Assembly: GCA_013152795.1 (NCBI GenBank)
Contig: JAADFS010000206.1
Coordinates: 1 to 6,170 of the forward strand
Direction of reading: 5' to 3'
From: Deferribacteres bacterium
Lineage (GTDB): Bacteria; Nitrospirota; Thermodesulfovibrionia; UBA6902
Length of the DNA: 6,170 bases
In this document: positions 1 through 4,640 of the stretch, piece after piece
How positions within the stretch are numbered: the first letter of the stretch is position 1
Layout of the letters: the number at the start of each line of letters is the position of its first letter
Translations under genes and position numbers: made by a program
Notes under the pieces: generated by a model
Databases searched by the model: none
Told to the model about the DNA's origin: nothing
What the model saw: the letters and a program-made list of their open reading frames with translations, nothing else

Positions 1-93
1 TTGGCATCGTCATTTTTAACAGGCATACCACTATGGACTGCTGACAAACGATTGCGCATGGCTGCATCAAAATATAATATTTCATACAAATGA
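1..93 (+). CDS. 3' end of a PIN-domain (VapC-type) toxin, truncated by the window edge
   Basis: The reading frame is open from base 1 to a TGA at 91-93 and gives the last 30 residues of a protein. The stretch GIPLWTADKRLRMAA matches the C-terminal motif of PIN-domain ribonucleases of VapBC toxin-antitoxin systems, where an acidic residue in a (W)TxDxxL context completes the metal-binding site. Known for the family: VapC proteins are about 130-140 aa RNA-cleaving toxins held in check by a VapB antitoxin encoded just upstream, which would lie outside this window. Whether the gene is intact cannot be judged from its tail; the end is slightly short compared with PIN proteins that run on after this motif. 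It sits beside two other accessory-gene remnants, which suggests a decaying island. The PIN assignment rests on one short motif. Confidence 0.55.
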   Translation: MASSFLTGIPLWTADKRLRMAASKYNISYK

Positions 94-310
94 AGGTCAG
101 GGGTCGAGTCTTCATTGTTTACAAATGCTCCTGATTTTGCTTAAGAAACAGATGCGGTACAGGGCCGGAATGTGAAGAAAACCCTTTTGATCCGGAATAC
201 CGTGAATATTTTCAGACGAAAAGGTTCTTGTCAACACTGTAGCGATATAACAGTGAAAATGTTAACAAACAACTCCGGGTTTAGTAAAAGCCGAAACAAA
301 ACAGTAGCAA
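94..310. other. AT-rich intergenic stretch with no recognised gene
   Basis: After the PIN-type stop the sequence is AT-rich and I recognise no gene. A GTG-started frame at 172-360 (62 codons) exists, but it has no good Shine-Dalgarno and no recognisable content. It would run into the deiminase-like frame if the nine-C tract at 331-339 were one base shorter, so it may be the old N-terminal part of that gene. Its predicted N-terminus is not a convincing signal peptide. No promoter or terminator stands out. Confidence 0.4.
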
Positions 311-727
311 ATGAAAAAATTACCAAATGTCCCCCCCCCGCCCGAACACAAAACCTATAAGTGCGACATATCCTCGCCAGTAAAGGCTGTCGCTGAATTC
401 GCCCCAATGTGGGGAGTCCTGATTGCTTATCCGGGAACTGTCGCCCCTCCGGAAGATAAAAAACAGCTGCCGCCGTCCGGGCCGCGGTCTTTCGGCATTC
501 CCGACGAGCTTATTATCCGTATGCAGCAGTTGGACTCAAAAAGTGAGCCGGTCAGGATTTTCATTATGTGCGACGATGAGAACCAGTTGCCTTTAATTAA
601 AAGGCCCCCTTGTCAAGCAAAAAGATCCCTGCATCCGTTAAAAAAAGAATCCCTTGAAAGAGAGTTCAACATCACCCATCGTATTATCATCCAATATCCG
701 GAAATACTTTGGCCCAACAAACTATGA
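311..727 (+). pseudogene. N-terminal fragment of an agmatine/peptidylarginine deiminase-family protein
   Basis: The 138-codon frame contains, in order, VKAVAEFAPMWGVLIAYP (residues 24-41), FGIPDELI (61-68) and RIFIMCDDENQ (82-92). This series resembles the N-terminal blade of the PAD_porph/agmatine deiminase family, especially the secreted bacterial type with an 'AEFxPMxGVLIxYP...GIPxELI' pattern. Family members are about 330-400 aa or more and have their catalytic Asp, His and Cys residues further downstream. Here the similarity ends near base 586, the frame stops at 725-727, and none of the catalytic motifs (such as the W-x-R-D region) is present, so no activity is expected. The ATG at 311 has no visible Shine-Dalgarno, and a nine-C homopolymer lies only 20 nt after it, so the original start may lie upstream in another frame. 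The tail after residue 92 is unrelated and overlaps the TumE-like fragment. A sequencing error could explain a frame break but not the missing C-terminal half. Confidence 0.55.
331..339. repeat. nine-C homopolymer tract
   Basis: A run of nine C lies near the 5' end of the deiminase-like frame. Upstream (172-330) a different forward frame is open, and removing one C would join the two frames. Such tracts are prone to replication slippage and also to sequencing error, so it marks either the lesion that started the decay or an assembly artefact. Confidence 0.75.
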
Positions 728-941
728 CAACGCCCCTCATCACAGAGATATTTCCACCTTTCCATTTCATAAACATCTGAAAGATGGGAGGGTAGTAGAA
801 CCGACTTCTCCGAAGTTTGTTTTGAGATATATTGGAAGAAAATTACCTCATTATCATTCCTGCGTGTCCTGGGCAAAACCGTTAGAATCTGCCTGCCGAC
901 CTGTCGATCAATCGCAGATTCAGCCTCGTAGCAAGCGATGA
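654..941 (+). pseudogene. TumE-like (DUF6516) toxin remnant with an apparent internal deletion
   Basis: From a TTG at 654 the frame reads SPIVLSSNIRK (residues 7-17), and after only six more residues YDNAPHHRDISTFPFHKH (24-41). The second block closely matches the C-terminal signature of the TumE/DUF6516 family ('RxDNAPHHPEL-TFPHHKH'), the toxin half of TumAE-type toxin-antitoxin pairs. The first block resembles the family's N-terminal 'SSPIVxSxxIR' strand. In intact relatives about 50-60 residues of beta-rich sequence separate the two blocks, so I infer an in-frame internal loss. Family similarity fades around residue 60 and the frame then runs on without recognisable content to TGA at 939-941. 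No Shine-Dalgarno precedes 654, and no partner antitoxin gene (usually a small HTH protein next to the toxin) is visible. The 5' part overlaps the tail of the deiminase fragment in another frame. The family call rests on the motif block alone. Confidence 0.55.
885..921. repeat. 8-bp perfect inverted repeat (possible hairpin)
   Basis: GAATCTGC at 885-892 is the exact inverse of GCAGATTC at 914-921, with a 21-nt loop that itself holds CGAT-CA-ATCG. It lies just 3' of the GHKL ATPase stop (minus strand) and in the uninformative tail of the TumE-like frame. No T-tract follows on either strand, so it is not a typical intrinsic terminator. It could be part of a dispersed palindromic element or chance. 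Confidence 0.4.
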
Positions 942-963
942 AGCAACCCAAAGTCCCTTGTCC

Positions 964-2778
964 TTACTTCAGATGCTCTTCCGTATAAAGCCCGAGTTCT
1001 ATCATCCTCTCAAGCAACTGATCCGCGGGCATGCCGGGAAAGTTCTTATATACAAGCTCCTTTGCAAAGAGACGGCAAATATAGCGCAGCTTTCTCATCC
1101 TGTTCTTTGACGCGTAAACAAAGTCCCTGTGGCCGTTGTTTACCACGATGACATTCTGTTTTTCATCATACCGCGAGCGCCAGAGTTCCCCGGGGGCGCG
1201 TCTGAATGTGTAACCGGGAAGGCCCTTCCCCGGTGCTGATCCACCCTCCTGCTTCGGTAAAATCGTATCCGTTACGGTGATCAGTGCTTCGCCTGTAACT
1301 GATTCAGTATCCTGCATTGCCGTCACCTCAAGTTCAACCAGGGCAGGCTCTGCGGGCGCCCGGTAAGTGACGATTTCCTCATTAGGATTCTCAAGCACTC
1401 CCGGCCCTTCCTTGATCCTCCATGAAAACCTGAGTCCATCCTCCACAAGCCGGCGGTTCTTATCCCTTGCCACGGCCCTGAATCTCTTTTCACTGTTCAC
1501 AGGGACAACAGACGATGCCGGAGATATACGCACGCTGTACAGCGGCCCCGCGAATTCAAAAAATTCCTTCTGCGCAGACGATGACCCATCCCCGGATGGC
1601 GCTGCCTTTTGGGCGTCCACTGTTTCTTCTTCAGCCGTGGAAGGCTTCTGCCCTTTCCCTGAGGCGGTATGAATATCGAACCAGTCATATTCCTCCCTCG
1701 GCAGGGCCAGGATCGCCTCCTTGAGCGCTTTCTGAACAGTCTTCAGTATCTTCCTGCTCGCGCGCTCCTCTTCAGCCCGCTTCTGCTCCATGATTATCTC
1801 TTTGAGTTTCTCTTCAAGGGGCCTGACGGATTCAGAAAACGCTGAAAAATTCCGATCATGTATTATGCCGCTTCTTGTCCCCGGTGTCAGGTTCAGAAAC
1901 GGGACATCAATAATCCCCTCAAGCCAGCCGGACGTCCACGGTTCTGTGGCAAAACGGTCCAGTTCGGACAGTGAGTTCAGCACCCTTGTCCCGGCCCGGT
2001 AAAGCCCGACCCTGTTTTCACTGCTTGATTCGTTCAGATAAAGCTCTACATATATCTCGCCCAGATCGGACTCAGGCTGAGGCAGCCGGTGCAGCAGCCT
2101 TCCGCTGAACTCCCTCGGTTCAACGAGCATCTGCTTCCTTGCAGTCCTGTCCAGTATCTTTATTACAACGCCGGTCTTTTTTATGCGGTCTCTGAGCTCT
2201 GAGGCGAGGTAGCGCTGAATCTTTTCACCGCTCAGAGACTTCACCCCGGGCAGCAGCGGTGAAACCGTCAGTTCCGTACCCCTGACGGGTATCAGTGTCC
2301 GCTTCTGCAGTATGGAATAGCTGGGAGAACCCTTGCTCATCCTCATCTCATAAGCCCTGCCGTCTTTCGAGGAAGATACGAGGCTGAGTTCTTCCCCCAC
2401 GGTCCAGAAGCTCAGAAGTCCGATCCCGAACTCCCCCTGTATCCCGCTTGCCCCCTCCTTCTTCATCTGTCTCTTGATGGAATCGCATATATGTGTGGCT
2501 ACATACTTGAAATCGGGCAGCCCCTCACCGTCTTTCGGTATACCTTCGCCGTCATCAATGATCTTCAGATAGTGCCTCCCCTTTTCCTTTCCCCTGATTA
2601 TCGACACATTTCCTGCCCCGGCGTCGATGCTGTTTTCCACGAATTCCGCTATAGCCTTGAGGGGATTACTCTGTGAAAGGGCTATTATGGTGATGGCGTT
2701 CCAGTTGTCGCCGATACGCAGTCTGCCGGTATTAAATGCCTTCTTCTGTTTGCTCATGACGGAAATATTATATAACAT
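964..2778 (-). CDS. GHKL (Hsp90/MutL-type) ATPase with Ig-like and conserved C-terminal domains
   Basis: The protein is 604 aa from the chosen ATG. Residues 15-200 form a Bergerat-fold ATPase. The N-box is EFVENSIDAGA (45-55), where E45 and N49 correspond to the catalytic Glu and Mg-binding Asn of MutL. DDGEGIP (75-81) is the adenine-binding box and GEFGIGLLSFWTVG (115-128) the ATP lid; RGTELTV follows near 166. Residues 200-315 look like the S5-like transducer domain, and 317-359 is a charged helical, probably coiled-coil segment. A Ser/Ala/Glu-rich linker (370-404) leads to an Ig-like beta domain (412-504). A conserved C-terminal domain (519-604) includes VIVVNNGHRDF. No signal peptide or membrane segment is seen, so it is probably cytoplasmic. 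The start at 2778 is preferred because GGAG lies 6 nt upstream. An ATG at 2757 (597 aa) and one at 2826 (620 aa) are alternatives. By family analogy ATP would drive N-terminal dimer clamping; the client is unknown. The gene stands alone, divergent from rsmE and beside toxin remnants. ATPase call is firm, biological role unknown. Confidence 0.88.
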   Translation of the reverse strand: MLYNISVMSKQKKAFNTGRLRIGDNWNAITIIALSQSNPLKAIAEFVENSIDAGAGNVSIIRGKEKGRHYLKIIDDGEGIPKDGEGLPDFKYVATHICDSIKRQMKKEGASGIQGEFGIGLLSFWTVGEELSLVSSSKDGRAYEMRMSKGSPSYSILQKRTLIPVRGTELTVSPLLPGVKSLSGEKIQRYLASELRDRIKKTGVVIKILDRTARKQMLVEPREFSGRLLHRLPQPESDLGEIYVELYLNESSSENRVGLYRAGTRVLNSLSELDRFATEPWTSGWLEGIIDVPFLNLTPGTRSGIIHDRNFSAFSESVRPLEEKLKEIIMEQKRAEEERASRKILKTVQKALKEAILALPREEYDWFDIHTASGKGQKPSTAEEETVDAQKAAPSGDGSSSAQKEFFEFAGPLYSVRISPASSVVPVNSEKRFRAVARDKNRRLVEDGLRFSWRIKEGPGVLENPNEEIVTYRAPAEPALVELEVTAMQDTESVTGEALITVTDTILPKQEGGSAPGKGLPGYTFRRAPGELWRSRYDEKQNVIVVNNGHRDFVYASKNRMRKLRYICRLFAKELVYKNFPGMPADQLLERMIELGLYTEEHLK

Positions 2779-2788
2779 TCCCCACTCC
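2767..2788 (-). promoter_or_regulatory. Shine-Dalgarno and overlapping TATAAT that decide the GHKL ATPase start
   Basis: On the minus strand GGAG (2788-2785) is 6 nt before the ATG at 2778, which is good spacing. A perfect -10-like TATAAT (2772-2767) lies between that ATG and the next in-frame ATG at 2757. If the TATAAT were the real -10, transcription would begin about 3 nt before 2757 and give a nearly leaderless mRNA for a 597-aa protein. I see no good -35 at the right distance (only TTCAAC about 20 nt upstream), so the ribosome-site reading is favoured and the hexamer may be chance coding sequence. Confidence 0.4.
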
Positions 2789-2827
2789 CGATGTTGAACG
2801 GGGTGTCCCTTAAGATATGGCGACACC

Positions 2828-2850
2828 TACCCCCCGCCAAGGGAAGGGGG
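2828..2850. repeat. GC-rich imperfect inverted repeat, copy 1 of the composite element
   Basis: TACCCCCC at 2828-2835 is followed by GCC, AA and then a G-rich arm ending in GGGGG at 2846-2850. It aligns with the cleaner copy at 4350-4373. The left arm seems to have diverged, so the stem is weaker here. It lies in the divergent space between the GHKL ATPase and rsmE. Confidence 0.6.
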
Positions 2851-2864
2851 ACGTGTCTCATTTT

Positions 2865-2913
2865 CTGCACCCTGACAACCGCACCCTGCACCCTTAACTT
2901 CGAACTCTCAACT
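2865..2913. repeat. degenerate 7-nt tandem repeat, copy 1 (seven units)
   Basis: The stretch divides without gaps into heptads CTGCACC, CTGACAA, CCGCACC, CTGCACC, CTTAACT, TCGAACT, CTCAACT. The fourth position is variable A/C, and A-C-Y or A-A-C-Y recurs at the end of most units. The series starts exactly 14 nt after the G-run of the preceding inverted repeat, as in the second copy. No reading frame of note crosses it. It is upstream of the rsmE leader. Confidence 0.65.
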
Positions 2914-2925
2914 CAGTCCCCCTTG

Positions 2926-2934
2926 TGATACAAT
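2926..2934 (+). promoter_or_regulatory. candidate extended -10 promoter for rsmE
   Basis: TGATACAAT matches the extended -10 pattern TGn-TATAAT with one mismatch. It would start transcription near 2941 and leave a leader of about 50 nt before the rsmE ATG at 2994. No convincing -35 is found 16-18 nt upstream (TCTCAA there), which is usual for extended -10 promoters but lowers certainty. The element lies directly after the heptad repeat. Confidence 0.35.
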
Positions 2935-2993
2935 AATAACATTCCAATGTCCCATACATTGACGAAATATTCGTCGGGCACAGGTAACATATC

Positions 2994-3812
2994 ATGATCC
3001 GAATATTCCTTCCACCTGAAGAGCTTGCATCCGGGAGAATCATCATCACCGGAGAAAACGCACGTCATCTTGCACTCGTTCTCAGGGTGCAGCCCGGCGA
3101 GACTCTGACGGCCCTTGACGGCCGTGGCTTCAGGTATGAATGCAGGGTGGTTTCAGTCCATAAGAAAGAGGTGGTTGCTGAAGTAATCAGGAAAGAATCA
3201 TATTCCGCCGAATCCTCCATCTCGATCACCCTTGCACAGGGGATACCAAAAGGGGAAAAGATGGATATTATAGTACAGAAATCAACCGAACTCGGCGTGT
3301 CGAAAATCATCCCCTTAATCACCGAACGCTCCCTGGTAAGACACACCCACAGGGTGGCACGGTGGCGGAAGATCGCCCTCGCAGCATCACAACAGTCGGG
3401 CAGGGCGAAGATTCCTGAAGTCGAATCCCCCCGTGATTTCATGGAGTTTCTGAGAAGTCAGGCTGCATATGACCACCCTGCCCTACATCCTTTCCCGCCA
3501 CGGGATGAAATAGATAGCGGGAACCTGCCCCCACAGGAGGAAAAGGGTAAGGCTGAGGGAGGGCTTTTAAAAATAATCTTCGCCGAAGGGCATGAAGAAA
3601 GAAATCTGAAAAAACTCTTAAGGAGCTTCGGCGGTACCGGGAAGGTCACACTGCTTGTAGGGCCTGAAGGAGGGTTTTCAGGGGCAGAGGCAGAATATGC
3701 GGTCAGAACGGGTTTTATCAGGGCGTCCCTCGGACCGCGGATACTCCGCACAGAGACCGCTCCTCTATCGGCGATAAGTATCATCCAGTATGAACTCGGT
3801 GACATGGGTTGA
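2994..3812 (+). CDS. rsmE: 16S rRNA (uracil-1498-N3)-methyltransferase
   Basis: RsmE methylates N3 of U1498 in helix 44 of 16S rRNA in the 30S subunit, using S-adenosylmethionine. The 272-aa protein shows an N-terminal PUA-like domain (1-70, with ENARHLALVLR at 21-31), then the SPOUT methyltransferase domain. Its motifs are KGEKMD (86-91), QKSTELGV (95-102), RWRKIALAASQQSGR (123-137), the SAM-binding LLVGPEGGFS (220-229) and LGPRILRTETA (246-256), the last two forming the trefoil knot. The family is usually about 240-250 aa. The extra length here is a Pro/Gly/charged insertion at about 157-190, between the QSGR motif and the strand before the knot. ATG at 2994 has AGGT 8 nt upstream and gives the expected N-terminus 'MIRIFLPPE'. 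The gene is monocistronic here and converges on yjbQ. Confidence 0.96.
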   Translation: MIRIFLPPEELASGRIIITGENARHLALVLRVQPGETLTALDGRGFRYECRVVSVHKKEVVAEVIRKESYSAESSISITLAQGIPKGEKMDIIVQKSTELGVSKIIPLITERSLVRHTHRVARWRKIALAASQQSGRAKIPEVESPRDFMEFLRSQAAYDHPALHPFPPRDEIDSGNLPPQEEKGKAEGGLLKIIFAEGHEERNLKKLLRSFGGTGKVTLLVGPEGGFSGAEAEYAVRTGFIRASLGPRILRTETAPLSAISIIQYELGDMG

Positions 3813-3838
3813 TATCGCGTATTAAGCCTGCGGCCCTT

Positions 3839-4255
3839 TCATTCCCCCATTACCTGGACAAAGATCTTCCTTGACCGCGGGCGGTTGTCGTGGTCCACAA
3901 CGACTATCTGCTGCCATGTCCCCAGAACCAAATCCCCGCCGGAAACAGGCGCCGTCATCCCCGGCCCCATGAAACTCGCGCGGATGTGTGAAAAGCCGTT
4001 ATCGTCACCCCATGTCTGAGAATGCCGGCTGTGCATGGAGCTTGGTGCGAACCTCTCCAGTTGGTCCCTCATGTCTTCAACCAGGGCCGGCTCATATTCG
4101 ATCGTTGTAACCGATGCCGTAGAGCCTACTGCAAAGATATGTACTATCCCGTTCCTTATCCCGGATTCACGGACAATATCCCCTACCCTGCCCGTGATGT
4201 CTTTGATATCCGAAAAACCTCTTGTCTGGATGGTGAACTGCCTGCCGAAAACCAT
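3839..4255 (-). CDS. yjbQ: YjbQ-family (UPF0047) protein, putative secondary thiamine-phosphate synthase
   Basis: The 138-aa length and pattern match the YjbQ/UPF0047 family. Visible signatures are GIVHIFAVGSTASVTTIEYEP (from residue 36), HSRHSQTWGDDNGFSHIRASFMG (75-97) and the C-terminal hallmark PVSGGDLVLGTWQQIVVVDHDNR (103-125) ending in RSRKIFVQVMGE. His and Glu residues in the first two blocks are the conserved polar cluster at the active site. It carries the 'GST' form of the first block rather than the more common 'HTT'. Members can complement thiamine-phosphate synthase deficiency in E. coli, a weak side activity, and the true physiological reaction is not settled. ATG at 4255 is certain because AGGAGG ends 4 nt upstream. 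No thiamine genes are nearby. The stop is 26 nt from that of rsmE on the other strand, with no clear terminator hairpin between them. Confidence 0.93.
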   Translation of the reverse strand: MVFGRQFTIQTRGFSDIKDITGRVGDIVRESGIRNGIVHIFAVGSTASVTTIEYEPALVEDMRDQLERFAPSSMHSRHSQTWGDDNGFSHIRASFMGPGMTAPVSGGDLVLGTWQQIVVVDHDNRPRSRKIFVQVMGE

Positions 4256-4353
4256 TTTTCCTCCTCATAAACCTTACAAAGGCACAAAATACCGCCCGTG
4301 CCGGGGAAGCCCTATCTGCGATACCTTCAGGGGTGACAGCTCAGCCCCCTACC

Positions 4354-4373
4354 CCCCTCCCAAGGGGGAGGGG
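4354..4373. repeat. perfect 8-bp GC-rich hairpin, copy 2 of the composite element
   Basis: CCCCTCCC (4354-4361) pairs perfectly with GGGAGGGG (4366-4373) around a 4-nt loop AAGG. On the minus strand, the direction of the upstream der cluster, it is followed by G-rich sequence and not by a T-tract. On the plus strand the following bases are T-rich but there is no plus-strand gene to end. It is therefore better read as a repeat element than as an intrinsic terminator, though it could still slow polymerase. Confidence 0.7.
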
Positions 4374-4387
4374 TGACTTGTTTCTTC

Positions 4388-4450
4388 CTGCACCCAGAAC
4401 TCAGAACTCAGAACTTTGAACTTTGAACTCGCAACCCGCAACCCGCAACT
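4388..4450. repeat. 7-nt tandem repeat, copy 2 (nine units)
   Basis: The stretch divides without gaps into CTGCACC, CAGAACT x3, TTGAACT x2, CGCAACC x2 and CGCAACT. Every unit fits NNNAACY or its CACC variant, and identical units sit next to each other in blocks, which implies recent local duplication. It begins 14 nt after the hairpin, the same distance as in copy 1, and has the same first unit. It resembles in style the heptameric STRR repeats described in filamentous cyanobacteria, but the sequence differs. Confidence 0.85.
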
Positions 4451-4478
4451 CCTCTGCCCGTTTATGCAACATTAAGGG

Positions 4479-4640
4479 CTATACCGCCTTTATCTCCACA
4501 ACCTTTTCGACGGGAACCACGATCCACCCGGTCTCCGCCTGGAGATGATGGATGTCCCTCTCCCCGATCTCGACGAGTATGCCCCTGTACGAAATATCCA
4601 TGGTCCTGACCTCTACTTCCTTACCTGTCAGCTCCTGCAT
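4479..4640 (-). CDS. small 53-aa beta-rich protein, possible SH3/Sm-like fold
   Basis: ATG at 4640 reads through 53 codons to TAG at 4481-4479. The start is well supported: AGGAGG ends 4 nt before the ATG, and an in-frame TAA lies only five codons upstream, so no longer form is possible. The product begins MQELTGKEVEVRT and ends WIVVPVEKVVEIKAV. It is soluble, with no membrane segment, and alternates hydrophobic and polar residues as in short beta strands. The plan 'LTGKxVxV...YRGILVEIGE...G-WIVVPVEKVVEI' resembles a small SH3-like or Sm-like barrel, but I do not recognise a named family. The start overlaps the last 20 nt of the BrkB-family gene in a different frame, with the Shine-Dalgarno inside that gene, so translation is likely coupled. 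As the third gene of the der cluster it may have a ribosome- or RNA-related role, which is inference. It is easily missed because of its size. Confidence 0.75.
   Translation of the reverse strand: MQELTGKEVEVRTMDISYRGILVEIGERDIHHLQAETGWIVVPVEKVVEIKAV

Larger units (their letters stand above)
4256..4478. other. 223-nt intergenic region holding the second composite repeat
   Basis: This gap separates the 53-aa gene from yjbQ, both on the minus strand. The yjbQ-proximal part contains its strong Shine-Dalgarno (4265-4260) and a short GGCAC/GTGCC pair. I find no convincing promoter. The middle and far parts are filled by the GC-rich inverted repeat and the heptad run described separately. The sequence AGGGGTGAC occurs twice, at 4329-4337 and 4369-4377. 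No coding frame is convincing. Confidence 0.55.

Noticed and set aside
172..360. 62-codon GTG-started gene
   Set aside because: Weak ribosome site and no domain; at most it is the displaced 5' part of the deiminase-like gene.
613..951. 112-codon minus-strand frame opposite the TumE-like fragment
   Set aside because: It has no recognisable content or ribosome site and lies antisense to the better-supported YDNAPHH block.
1367..1672. Plus-strand frame inside the GHKL ATPase gene
   Set aside because: Antisense shadow of a well-supported coding region with no protein-like pattern.
2959..2990. TTGACG/TAACAT promoter for rsmE
   Set aside because: TTGACG is a good -35, but the TAACAT lies 20 nt away and would put the start at or after the rsmE ATG.
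3813..3838. Bidirectional terminator between rsmE and yjbQ
   Set aside because: The 26-nt gap has no stable inverted repeat with a T-tract.
4354..4373. Intrinsic terminator of the der cluster
   Set aside because: The hairpin is strong, but the minus-strand 3' side is G-rich with no T-tract, and the same element also occurs upstream of rsmE where no terminator is needed.
4035..4376. 113-codon plus-strand frame opposite yjbQ
   Set aside because: It is antisense to clear YjbQ motifs and runs into the GC-rich repeat.
4388..4450. CRISPR-like array
   Set aside because: Units are 7 nt, directly tandem and without spacers; no cas genes are present.
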